Below, piece after piece: positions 7,914-14,572 of a stretch of 33,436 nucleotides of DNA; the stretch's first letter is position 1, and each line of letters starts with the position of its first letter. The notes under the pieces were generated by a model. It was given only the letters and a program-made list of their open reading frames with translations, did no database searches and was not told the origin of the DNA. Source of the stretch: Verrucomicrobiota bacterium (lineage in GTDB: Bacteria > Verrucomicrobiota > Verrucomicrobiia > Chthoniobacterales > Terrimicrobiaceae). Made by a program: the position numbers and the translations under genes. The stretch is from positions 1 through 33,436 of the forward strand of contig JAPLTF010000039.1 of NCBI GenBank assembly GCA_026398275.1, read 5' to 3'.

Positions 7914-8638
7914 ATCTTCGTATATTCACGCCTGACGCGGCGCACCGCAAGTATTGCCTCAACGAGCGACGAGACCCCGTCCTGCAGCGGCCGGAGCTTC
8001 GATCCCGAGACGTCCGCCCACTCGACGGGAAGCTCGATGATGCGGAAGCCCAGCACCTCCGCCAGCGCCATCGCCTCCACATCAAAACCGAACCCCTCCT
8101 GCCGCACCCGCGAAAAAATCTCGCGCGCGGCCGCGCGGCGGAAGGCCTTGAACCCGCACTGCGTATCGGAAAATCGCGTGGCCCCGGCCAGCCGCAGCAT
8201 CCGGTTGAACACGCGTCCGGCCGCCTCCCGGGGGAATGGCTGCCGGTTGACAATCCGGCTCGCGCTGTGCCGGCGCGACCCCATCAGCACATCCGCATGA
8301 TCGGCCGAACGCAAAAACTCATGAACAAAACGCAATGGCACGCTGAGGTCGGCATCCATGAAAAAAATCCAATCCCCCCGCGCGCGCAGCATCCCGGATC
8401 TGACGGCATACCCCTTGCCGTGCGCGGTCGGGTTCGCAACGATTTCGAAGCGGGGATCGCCGCCGATCTCCCGTCGCGCGACCTCCCCGGTGCGGTCGCT
8501 CCCCGGCTCCACGACGATGAGAAACTCCCACGCCTCCGAGGGAAAAGTCCGCCGGATTTCGCGAAGGGACACAGGCAGGCGCCGCTCCTCGTTTCTGGCA
8601 GGAATGACGATACTGACTCGCGGGGCTTGATCAGGCAT
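7895..8638 (-). CDS. Family 2 glycosyltransferase (polyprenyl-phosphate-glucosyl/mannosyl-transferase-like), 247 aa
   Basis: The GT-A fold is seen from [14 protein letters not shown] (residues 8-21), and the metal-binding DAD is at 94-96 ([11 protein letters not shown]). [13 protein letters not shown] and [13 protein letters not shown] follow; these are signatures of the ALG5/DPM1 group, which loads glucose or mannose onto polyprenyl phosphate. The C-terminus has no membrane span. Its start codon is only 24 nt from the divergent start of the GT-C type membrane protein at 8663. That enzyme class uses polyprenyl-phosphate sugars, so a donor-maker/donor-user pair is plausible but unproven. The 3' end overlaps pdxJ by 19 nt, so it heads the operon with pdxJ and bioF. 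Confidence 0.87.
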   Translation of the reverse strand: MPDQAPRVSIVIPARNEERRLPVSLREIRRTFPSEAWEFLIVVEPGSDRTGEVARREIGGDPRFEIVANPTAHGKGYAVRSGMLRARGDWIFFMDADLSVPLRFVHEFLRSADHADVLMGSRRHSASRIVNRQPFPREAAGRVFNRMLRLAGATRFSDTQCGFKAFRRAAAREIFSRVRQEGFGFDVEAMALAEVLGFRIIELPVEWADVSGSKLRPLQDGVSSLVEAILAVRRVRREYTKICQASE

Positions 8639-8662
8639 GGGTGCTCGGATTATCCCAAGCTA

Positions 8663-10348
8663 ATGCCAGCCCGTCTGTCAAAGCTCCCTTTGCTCGAAAT
8701 CGCGATTTTCTGCATCGCGATTTTTTTGCGCGTCTGGCTGATCGAGATCAAGCCGCCGCATTTTGACGAGGGGGTGAACGGGTGGTTTGCCGATCAGATG
8801 ACGGCGAATGGCTACTACCATTACGATCCCACAAACTATCACGGGCCACTGCATTTTTACGCGGTCTTCCTCTCGCAGACACTGTTCGGGCGGCATCTTT
8901 GGGCGCTCCGCCTGCCGGCGATCGTCGCAAGCCTCCTGTGCATCTGGGCGATCCTGCGGTTCAGGGAATTCTTCGGGGCCCGGACCGCCCGGCTCGCGGC
9001 GCTCGCCATGGCGGTCTCGCCGGCGTATGTTTTTTACGGGCGGTATTCCATCCACGAGTCCTGGCAGGCGCTTTTCTCGATCCTGCTTTTGTGGGGCGTT
9101 CTCGGCCTTTGGAAATCCGGGGGGCGCAGGTATTTTTTCACATCGGTCCTTTCCGCAGCCGGCCTGGTCCTGACGAAGGAGACCTACCTGATCCACCTCG
9201 GCTGCTTCGCGTTTGCAGGCGGAGTTCTCTGGGCCTGGCAACATGTGCTCCCGTCGATCCCCTGGAGGGATGGCCTCCGTGCCATCCCATGTTTTGAATC
9301 GGGGAAGTCGGCGCTGACGGAGCAGCGCCCTCCAGATTTTGCGGCGGAGCCTTGTGCTCAAACGGGCGGGACGCCCGTTCCCCCTGTGCGAAGCAATGTT
9401 CGCAAAGGCACCCCGATCGCCGCACAGCTCTGGACCCGCGACGACGCGATCCTCGGAGTCGGGATCTCGGCCCTCCTCATTGTCTTTTTCTACTCGGGAA
9501 ATTTTCTCGATTTCGCTTCCTTGAAGGGGCTCTACCAAACATTCGGCGCTTGGTTCCAAACCGGAGTCCAGGCGGCCGGGCACGAGAAGACATACTACCA
9601 GATCGGGCCGGCGAAGTTTCCGCTGAACTACTATTGGGGATTTCTCATGGCTCACTACGAGTGGCCGGCACTGGCCGGGTTGGCCGCGTGCCTTCGCTAC
9701 GTCGCGCCATCGGACCCCCGCCTGCGCTATACCGCCATCATGGCGGGAGGCGTGCTGATCGCCTATTCGATCATCCCCTACAAAACCCCTTGGTGCATCA
9801 TCTCGATCATCTGGCCGTTCTACCTCATTCTGGGCGCGCTGCTCGGCGAGTGGGCCGAACTCTTTAAAAAGCGGATCCTGCCATGGCTCGTCATGGCCCC
9901 GCTGCTCGCCGCCTCCCTGGTGTTCTGCTGGCGGCTGAACTTTCAAAAGTTTGCCGACGACAAGGAACCCTACGTCTACGTCCAGACGTTTCCGGAAATT
10001 TTTCAATTCACCGGCCCGCTGCTTGCGATGGCCACGAAAGACCCCGGCAACTACCACATGAGCGGGCTGATCCTTCTCGACAGCTACTATCCACTGCCCT
10101 GGATGCTCGGGGACTTCACCCGGGTGGGATACTACGGAAAAGATCAGCTCCCGTCGGATTGGAACGCCGGGTTTATCGCCGTGGAAAAGGCGCGCGAACC
10201 GGAGGTCGAAAAGCACCTCGGCCAGGCCTACTTCAAGCGGAACTTCAAACTCCGGAGTGCGCAGGAGGAATGCACCGCGTATTTCTCCGCTGCGGATTTT
10301 TCGGATTTCTTCGGCGGCACGCCCGAGTTCCAACCGGCCGCGCGCTGA
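8663..10348 (+). CDS. Agl23-like GT-C family membrane glycosyltransferase, 561 aa
   Basis: A polytopic inner-membrane protein similar to the flippase-associated Agl23 family (TIGR03663) and GT39-type mannosyltransferases. After the first membrane span comes a luminal loop with Asp35-Glu36 in PPHFDEGVNGWFAD, the usual GT-C catalytic acid position. Next come TNYHGPLHFYAVFLSQTLFG and YGRYSIHESWQALFS, and later ISIIWPFYLILGALL. Roughly ten hydrophobic spans are visible, with a soluble tail after about residue 430. Members probably move sugars from polyprenyl-phosphate donors outside the cytoplasm. Residues about 200-248 (GLRAIPCFESGK through VRKGTPIA) are encoded by a block of DNA hairpins inserted in frame between two spans. 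That part is atypical for the family and is probably an extramembrane loop. The start is chosen at the first ATG before the first span; it has no Shine-Dalgarno site. Confidence 0.82.
   Translation: MPARLSKLPLLEIAIFCIAIFLRVWLIEIKPPHFDEGVNGWFADQMTANGYYHYDPTNYHGPLHFYAVFLSQTLFGRHLWALRLPAIVASLLCIWAILRFREFFGARTARLAALAMAVSPAYVFYGRYSIHESWQALFSILLLWGVLGLWKSGGRRYFFTSVLSAAGLVLTKETYLIHLGCFAFAGGVLWAWQHVLPSIPWRDGLRAIPCFESGKSALTEQRPPDFAAEPCAQTGGTPVPPVRSNVRKGTPIAAQLWTRDDAILGVGISALLIVFFYSGNFLDFASLKGLYQTFGAWFQTGVQAAGHEKTYYQIGPAKFPLNYYWGFLMAHYEWPALAGLAACLRYVAPSDPRLRYTAIMAGGVLIAYSIIPYKTPWCIISIIWPFYLILGALLGEWAELFKKRILPWLVMAPLLAASLVFCWRLNFQKFADDKEPYVYVQTFPEIFQFTGPLLAMATKDPGNYHMSGLILLDSYYPLPWMLGDFTRVGYYGKDQLPSDWNAGFIAVEKAREPEVEKHLGQAYFKRNFKLRSAQEECTAYFSAADFSDFFGGTPEFQPAAR
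9263..9287 (+). repeat. 25-nt hairpin repeat, copy 2 (inside a CDS)
   Basis: TGGAG, stem GGATGGC, loop CTCCGT, stem GCCATCC. The pairing is perfect over 7 bp. Compared with copy 1 at 1081-1105, two base pairs differ and both are compensated (C-G to T-A and A-T to G-C). It is translated as part of the Agl23-like protein. Confidence 0.8.
9310..9334 (-). repeat. 25-nt hairpin repeat, copy 3 (inverted, inside a CDS)
   Basis: On the minus strand: TGGAG, stem GGCGCTG, loop CTCCGT, stem CAGCGCC. It has the same flank and loop as copy 2 but a largely different, fully paired stem. It lies 22 nt from copy 2 in opposite orientation. Confidence 0.8.
9361..9379. repeat. GC-rich palindrome (AACGGGCG-GGA-CGCCCGTT)
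   Basis: Perfect 8-bp stem with a 3-nt loop, third hairpin of the in-frame block. It encodes TGGTPVPP, a peptide I associate with repeat-derived reading frames in Verrucomicrobiota; that association is from memory and not tested here. Confidence 0.7.
9387..9404. repeat. Small hairpin TGCGAA-6-TTCGCA
   Basis: A perfect 6-bp stem with loop GCAATG, the fourth hairpin of the block at 9263-9404. It starts 7 nt after the preceding palindrome. Confidence 0.55.
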
Positions 10349-10361
10349 AGGCGCGAGCCGG
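10334..10361. terminator. GC-rich hairpin between convergent genes
   Basis: CCGGC at 10334-10338 pairs with GCCGG at 10357-10361, and CGCGC at 10341-10345 pairs with GCGCG at 10351-10355, around loop TGAAG. It straddles the stop codon of the Agl23-like gene and ends 2 nt before the end of the convergent vapC gene. No uridine run follows, so it may act as a bidirectional roadblock or 3'-end stabiliser and not as a classical terminator. Confidence 0.45.
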
Positions 10362-10363
10362 CC

Positions 10364-10753
10364 TCAGGGAGTCGGAAATGCAATCACCATCAAGCCGGGA
10401 ATGTCATCAAAATGCTTGTCGGCGGTCATCACGGGCACTCCCGCCCGCAGCGCACACGCCGCGATGAGGATGTCCGGCCCGGGAATGATCAATCCTCGAC
10501 GGTCGAGTTCCCAGCCAAGCTCGGCCGCCTGTTCCCACAGATTGTTGTCTGTTGGGACATTGCAGAGCACGTTGAAAAACGCAGCCATGGCATCACGCTC
10601 GCGGGGATTCTTCATCCCCCGCAGGACCTCAAGCCGCACCATGCCGCAGGTGTAGATGTCCTCAAACCGGCTGCCGAGCCACAGGGACGAATCCTCCCGG
10701 CGGCGAGTCAACGCGATGAAAACATTGCTGTCAACGAGCGCCGCGCTTGCCAT
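10364..10753 (-). CDS. vapC: PIN-domain ribonuclease toxin, VapC type, 129 aa
   Basis: PIN-domain toxin that cleaves RNA, commonly initiator tRNA or a rRNA loop, with Mg2+. The four acidic positions are visible: Asp8 (AALVDSNVFIAL), Glu42 (VRLEVLRG), Asp94 (GPDILIAACAL) and Asp112 (VMTADKHFDD). Length is typical. The start at 10753 is chosen over the upstream ATG at 10813 because the PIN fold begins there. It overlaps the vapB reading frame by 23 nt, so the pair is translationally coupled. All catalytic residues are intact, so the toxin should be active. Confidence 0.9.
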   Translation of the reverse strand: MASAALVDSNVFIALTRRREDSSLWLGSRFEDIYTCGMVRLEVLRGMKNPRERDAMAAFFNVLCNVPTDNNLWEQAAELGWELDRRGLIIPGPDILIAACALRAGVPVMTADKHFDDIPGLMVIAFPTP

Positions 10754-10985
10754 ATTTTTTTGGGATTTCGGCGACGCGGAGCGCCATGACGTCGTAATCG
10801 GGATCAAACGCATTTCCCAATTCCTCGGGCGTCAACCCAAGCCCGTTCTTGAAATACTCCTTGAGCCTGTGCTTCCTGTCCATCTCCCTCAACGCCATCT
10901 CGACCGCCTCTGTCTTGCTCGCGAAGCCATGTGCGGCGATCACCCGGTCGAGCAATTCCTCGTCAATGTGCATCGTCATCTTCAT
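10731..10985 (-). CDS. vapB: VapB-family antitoxin, 84 aa
   Basis: This begins MKMTMHIDEELLDRVIAAHG, a ribbon-helix-helix N-terminus. SKTEAVEMALREM follows, the signature of the VapB antitoxins paired with PIN toxins, and a charged C-terminal half that should wrap the toxin. Start at 10985; the frame is open far upstream but only as a shadow of the divergent membrane-protein gene. The start codon abuts a perfect 8-bp inverted repeat (10985-11003), the probable binding site for the VapBC complex. The toxin gene follows with a 23-nt overlap. Confidence 0.9.
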   Translation of the reverse strand: MKMTMHIDEELLDRVIAAHGFASKTEAVEMALREMDRKHRLKEYFKNGLGLTPEELGNAFDPDYDVMALRVAEIPKKYGKRGAR

Positions 10986-11003
10986 GCCATACCGAGTATG
11001 GCA
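10985..11003. promoter_or_regulatory. vapBC operator: TGCCATAC-CGA-GTATGGCA
   Basis: Perfect 8-bp inverted repeat with a 3-nt centre ending at the first base of the vapB start codon. It overlaps the predicted -10 box. The position and symmetry fit autorepression by a ribbon-helix-helix antitoxin; binding itself is inferred. Confidence 0.65.
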
Positions 11004-11021
11004 ACACCCCGAAAATGTCAA
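10995..11021 (-). promoter_or_regulatory. Candidate vapBC promoter
   Basis: Consensus -35 TTGACA at 11016-11021, a 15-nt spacer (short), and CATACT at 10995-11000 as -10 (4 of 6). Transcription would begin only a few bases before the vapB ATG, giving an almost leaderless mRNA. This agrees with the absence of a Shine-Dalgarno site. Confidence 0.4.
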
Positions 11022-11141
11022 GCCCGACGCATCGCTTTCTGCCGGATAACTCCACCGGTTTGAATCCGCCCCCCTGATGCGACGCAACACAAATTGTGCC
11101 GGACATATGAGCATCGGTGCTGTAAGAAACAGCGCTGAGAC

Positions 11142-12803
11142 ATGAGAACGCCGGGAGCCATTTTGATCTTTTTTGCATCGAGCATATGCTCTGCGGTGAT
11201 GCTGGCGTTTCCCTGCGGCGGGCTCTCTCCGGCATTGGCATCCGCCTCGTTCGCCATCGGCTTCGCCGCCGCGCTTGCCGCGTGGAGGGGAATCCGGGGC
11301 GGAGGCGGGCCATCGCCGAATGCCTGGGACATTCTGATCCTCGTTGTCTTTGGATTGGCCTCGCTGCGGGCATTTCTGTGGCTGCTCTATCCCGTCGGAG
11401 ACGAGTGGCGGGTGCTCTCCCCAAACAACCTCGGGGATATTTCGCTGCACCTTCAGCTGATTCGCTACATGGCCGCAGGCGTGGATTTCTGGCCAGCGAG
11501 CCCGATCCTTGCAGGTGCGCAACTGACCTATCCGCTCGGGGTCGACCTGTTCAATTCGCTTCTGCTCTGCGCCGGAGTGCCTGTGGAAAAGGGGCTCATT
11601 TGGATGGGGCTTCTGGGGGCCGGGCTCTCGGCCTGGGCGCTCTGGCGGTGGGGCGGAGCCTTTGCGCTTGCGGCTTTGCTGTTCAATGGCGGGCTGGCGG
11701 GATTTCTCATTTTCCAAACCGGGCACGTGGCAGATTTTCAAGCGGAGCTGGCCTGGAAAAACTTTTTCCTGACGATGCTCGTCACCCAGCGGGGTCTTCT
11801 CTACGCCCTGCCGTGCGGTCTCTTCCTGCTGAACGCATGGCGAGCGGAGTTTTTCGGCAGCGGCTCCGGCATCCCTCCCTGGGTCGCCTTTCTGCTCTAT
11901 TCAACGATGCCGGTCTTCAGCGCCCACACTTTCGTATTCCTGAGCCTGGTCCTTGCCTGCGCGTTTCTGGTGCAACCGGCGCAGCGAAAATTTCTGGCTG
12001 CTTTCGTGGCGTGCTCTGTTCTGCCGGCGACGACTGCGCTGTTTTTTGTCACCGGACACTTCTCTGCCGCATCAGGTCTCCGCTGGCTGCCCGGCTGGAT
12101 GCAGGGAAACGAGATGTGGCTGGCGTATGCAAACGTCTCCGGCTACGCATGGCTACAGGACCATTCGGCCTGGCTCTTCTGGATCTGGAACTTCGGCATT
12201 TCGCTTCCGCTGCTGCTTCTGCTCGGATGGAGCGTCGTCCGAAACCGGAGCCGCGAGGCCATCTGCTTTGCTGGAACCGGGCTTTTTCTTTTTCTCATCT
12301 GCTGCTTTGTCAGCTTTGCCCCGTGGGAGTGGGACAACACGAAATTCTTTCTCTGGGCCTGGCTGGCATGTGCCCCGTTCCTTTGGGAGATGATCCTCAA
12401 ATGGCCGGTCCCGGTGCGCGGGCTCGTCTGCTTCCTGCTCTTTTTCTCGGGCGCCGTCTCGCTGGCAGGCGGGCTCGACGGACGCCACGGCTACAAATTG
12501 ACCTCGCGCTCGGAGCTCGCCGTGACAGCCAGGTTGCTTGCCACAGTCCCGCTCGGGGACCGGATCGCCGTGGAGCCGGACTTCAACAATCCGGTCATGC
12601 TTCTCGGCCGGCCCGTTCTCTGCGGCTACGAGGGGCACCTCTGGAGCCATGGCCTGAACTACCACAAGCAATGGGACGCGTTGCAGATCGTGCTGAAACA
12701 TGAGCCCGGCTGGCAGGAAACCCTGAAGCAACTCGACGCGAAGTGGCTCTACCTGAAAACAACTCCACCGGCCCTGATTCCGCTCCCTCAGGCCCGGGAG
12801 TAG
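11142..12803 (+). CDS. Uncharacterised polytopic membrane protein, possibly GT-C-like, 553 aa
   Basis: I do not recognise a named family. About eleven to twelve hydrophobic spans are visible, the first at residues 6-24. After the second or third span come Asp87-Glu88 (YPVGDEW) and NNLGDISLHLQLIRYM with Asp99 and His103. Later segments include TYPLGVDLFNSLLL, a long WGGAFALAALLFNGGLAGF span and WEWDNTKFFLWAW. The C-terminal 100 residues look soluble (LTSRSELAVTARLLATVPLG, then RIAVEPDFNNPVMLLGRPVL). Acid residues after the first spans plus a soluble tail resemble GT-C glycosyltransferases, so lipid-linked sugar transfer is a reasonable guess, no more. It is divergent from vapBC and ends 12 nt from the convergent permease gene. 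Confidence 0.6.
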   Translation: MRTPGAILIFFASSICSAVMLAFPCGGLSPALASASFAIGFAAALAAWRGIRGGGGPSPNAWDILILVVFGLASLRAFLWLLYPVGDEWRVLSPNNLGDISLHLQLIRYMAAGVDFWPASPILAGAQLTYPLGVDLFNSLLLCAGVPVEKGLIWMGLLGAGLSAWALWRWGGAFALAALLFNGGLAGFLIFQTGHVADFQAELAWKNFFLTMLVTQRGLLYALPCGLFLLNAWRAEFFGSGSGIPPWVAFLLYSTMPVFSAHTFVFLSLVLACAFLVQPAQRKFLAAFVACSVLPATTALFFVTGHFSAASGLRWLPGWMQGNEMWLAYANVSGYAWLQDHSAWLFWIWNFGISLPLLLLLGWSVVRNRSREAICFAGTGLFLFLICCFVSFAPWEWDNTKFFLWAWLACAPFLWEMILKWPVPVRGLVCFLLFFSGAVSLAGGLDGRHGYKLTSRSELAVTARLLATVPLGDRIAVEPDFNNPVMLLGRPVLCGYEGHLWSHGLNYHKQWDALQIVLKHEPGWQETLKQLDAKWLYLKTTPPALIPLPQARE

Positions 12804-12815
12804 AATTCAGGGAAA

Positions 12816-13652
12816 TTAGTTTTTGCCTCCACTCGTCGCGATGCCTTCGATGAAGGATTTCTGCGTGAAGAAAAAGAGGGCGATGACCGGGAGGACGACG
12901 AGGGTTGAAGCGGCCATCAGGTGGTGCCATGCGGTCCCTCCCTGCTGGCTCTGAAAGCTTTGCAGGCCGAGCGCGAGGGTGAAGTCCTTCTGCTCGGTGA
13001 GGTAGATCAGCGGGCCGAGGAAGTCATTCCACGTGTGGAGAAACTGGAAAAGCGCGACGACGAGAAGCGCGGGCTTGCAGAGCGGGAGGATGACGCGGAA
13101 AAATATCCCGATCTCCGAGCAGCCGTCGATCCTTGCGGCTTCGGAAATGTCTTTCGGCAAGCCGAGAAAAAACTGCCGGAGGAGGAAGACGTTGAACGCT
13201 CCGGCAAAAAATGTCGGAACCCAGAGCGGCTTGAACGTCCCGATCCAGCCGAGGCTTTTGAACAGCCCGTAGATCGGAACCATCACCACGGGGAACGGGA
13301 TCATCATCGTCGCCAGCAGAATCACAAAAACCGTATCCCGGCCCTTCCACTCAATGCGCGAGAACCCGTAGGCGGCGAGCGCGCTGCTGGCCACCGTTCC
13401 GACGACGCTGAGCAGGCAGAGCAGCAGCGAGTTCCCGGCATAGCGCCAGAAATACCGCATCTCGCGGATCGCATCCGGGTAGTTCTCCCAATGGATTTCG
13501 TTTGGGATCCAGCGCGGCGGCAGGGACATGGTTTCGTTGAGCGGCTTGAGCGACGTGGACACCATCCAGGCAAACGGCGCGAGAAACGCGATGGCCGCAA
13601 GGATAAGCGCGCTATAAATCAGGATCCGGGCAAACAGGTTGGTGCGGGCCAT
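12816..13652 (-). CDS. Sugar ABC transporter permease, MalG/UgpE type, 278 aa
   Basis: Second inner-membrane subunit of a CUT1-family importer. It has six membrane spans. The EAA coupling loop is clear as DISEAARIDGCSEIGIFFRVILPL (about residues 168-190), which contacts the ATPase. The N-terminal ILAAIAFLAPFAWMVSTSLK is characteristic of MalG-type permeases. The upstream permease ends 2 nt before this start, so the two are co-transcribed and coupled. The substrate is probably an oligosaccharide or glycerol-phosphate-like solute but cannot be read from the sequence. Confidence 0.92.
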   Translation of the reverse strand: MARTNLFARILIYSALILAAIAFLAPFAWMVSTSLKPLNETMSLPPRWIPNEIHWENYPDAIREMRYFWRYAGNSLLLCLLSVVGTVASSALAAYGFSRIEWKGRDTVFVILLATMMIPFPVVMVPIYGLFKSLGWIGTFKPLWVPTFFAGAFNVFLLRQFFLGLPKDISEAARIDGCSEIGIFFRVILPLCKPALLVVALFQFLHTWNDFLGPLIYLTEQKDFTLALGLQSFQSQQGGTAWHHLMAASTLVVLPVIALFFFTQKSFIEGIATSGGKN

Positions 13653-13654
13653 GG

Positions 13655-14572
13655 CTATTTTCCGGCGTAGTAAACGTGGCGCTCCGAGAGCTTGGTGGCG
13701 AAAAGCGTGAGCAGAAGGATGATCGCGAAGAGGATGACGCCGATCGCGCAGGCGTAGCCCATGTTCCAGTAGTCGAAGGCGTTCTGGTAGAGATACGTCG
13801 CGAGGAAAAGCAGCGAGCGGCCGGGCCCGTCGCCGCCGCCGGTCATGACATACGGCACGGCGAAAACCTGAAACGAACCGATGAGCCCCATGATCATATT
13901 GAAATAAATCACAGGCGAGATGACGGGCAGCGTGATGTGCAGGGTTTTCTGCCAGAAGCTTGCCCCATCGATGTCTGCGGATTCATAGAGGTGCCGGGGG
14001 ACATCCTGCAAGCCGGCCAGGAAGATGACCACGGCATTGCCCACGCCCCAGAGGACCGTGAAGATGATTCCCCATTTCGCGTAGCGGGCCTCGGCCAGCC
14101 AATTCGGGGCCTGCCAGTGTGTGCCCAGGGCATGGTTGAACACATCCAGCACCGGATTGATCGTGCTGTTCACGAGCCCAAGCTCCCCGTTGAGCATCCA
14201 TTGCCACAGCACCGCAAGACAGACCATCGGGACCAGCGAGGGCAGGAAAAATACCGTGCGGAAAAACCCCCGGCCGCGCGCCTCAAAATTCAGAAGGACC
14301 GCCAGGCTCAGCGACACCAGCAACCCGAGCGGGATCGCGAGGGCCGCAAAGAAAAAGGTGTTGTAGAGCGCGGTCCAGAAAACCTCATCGGCCGCGAGAT
14401 CCCGGTAATTCTGAGCCCCGATGAAGACCGCCGGCGAGAGCACCGAGTAATCGCAAAGCGAAAAATAGACCGAGCTCACAAGCGGGTAGGCGCAGAGGAC
14501 GAGAAATCCCACTATCCATGGGCTGATGAAAAGGAGGCCCACCCTCAGGTTGTGTCGTTCCTGCCCTGTCAT
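13655..14572 (-). CDS. Sugar ABC transporter permease, MalF/UgpA type, 305 aa
   Basis: First inner-membrane subunit of the CUT1 importer. LLFISPWIVGFLVLCAYPL opens the first span, and the EAA loop is YESADIDGASFWQKTLHITLP. Of two in-frame ATGs I choose 14572, because it overlaps the stop of the binding-protein gene as ATGA and has GGAG six bases upstream; the other lies at 14584. Gene order (binding protein, MalF-like, MalG-like) is standard. No ATP-binding subunit is encoded nearby, which is common when a shared MsmK/UgpC-type ATPase is encoded elsewhere. Confidence 0.92.
   Translation of the reverse strand: MTGQERHNLRVGLLFISPWIVGFLVLCAYPLVSSVYFSLCDYSVLSPAVFIGAQNYRDLAADEVFWTALYNTFFFAALAIPLGLLVSLSLAVLLNFEARGRGFFRTVFFLPSLVPMVCLAVLWQWMLNGELGLVNSTINPVLDVFNHALGTHWQAPNWLAEARYAKWGIIFTVLWGVGNAVVIFLAGLQDVPRHLYESADIDGASFWQKTLHITLPVISPVIYFNMIMGLIGSFQVFAVPYVMTGGGDGPGRSLLFLATYLYQNAFDYWNMGYACAIGVILFAIILLLTLFATKLSERHVYYAGK

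Noticed and set aside
8678-10333. 551-codon minus-strand frame
   Set aside because: Antisense shadow of the Agl23-like gene, rich in Arg, Gly and Asp without motifs.
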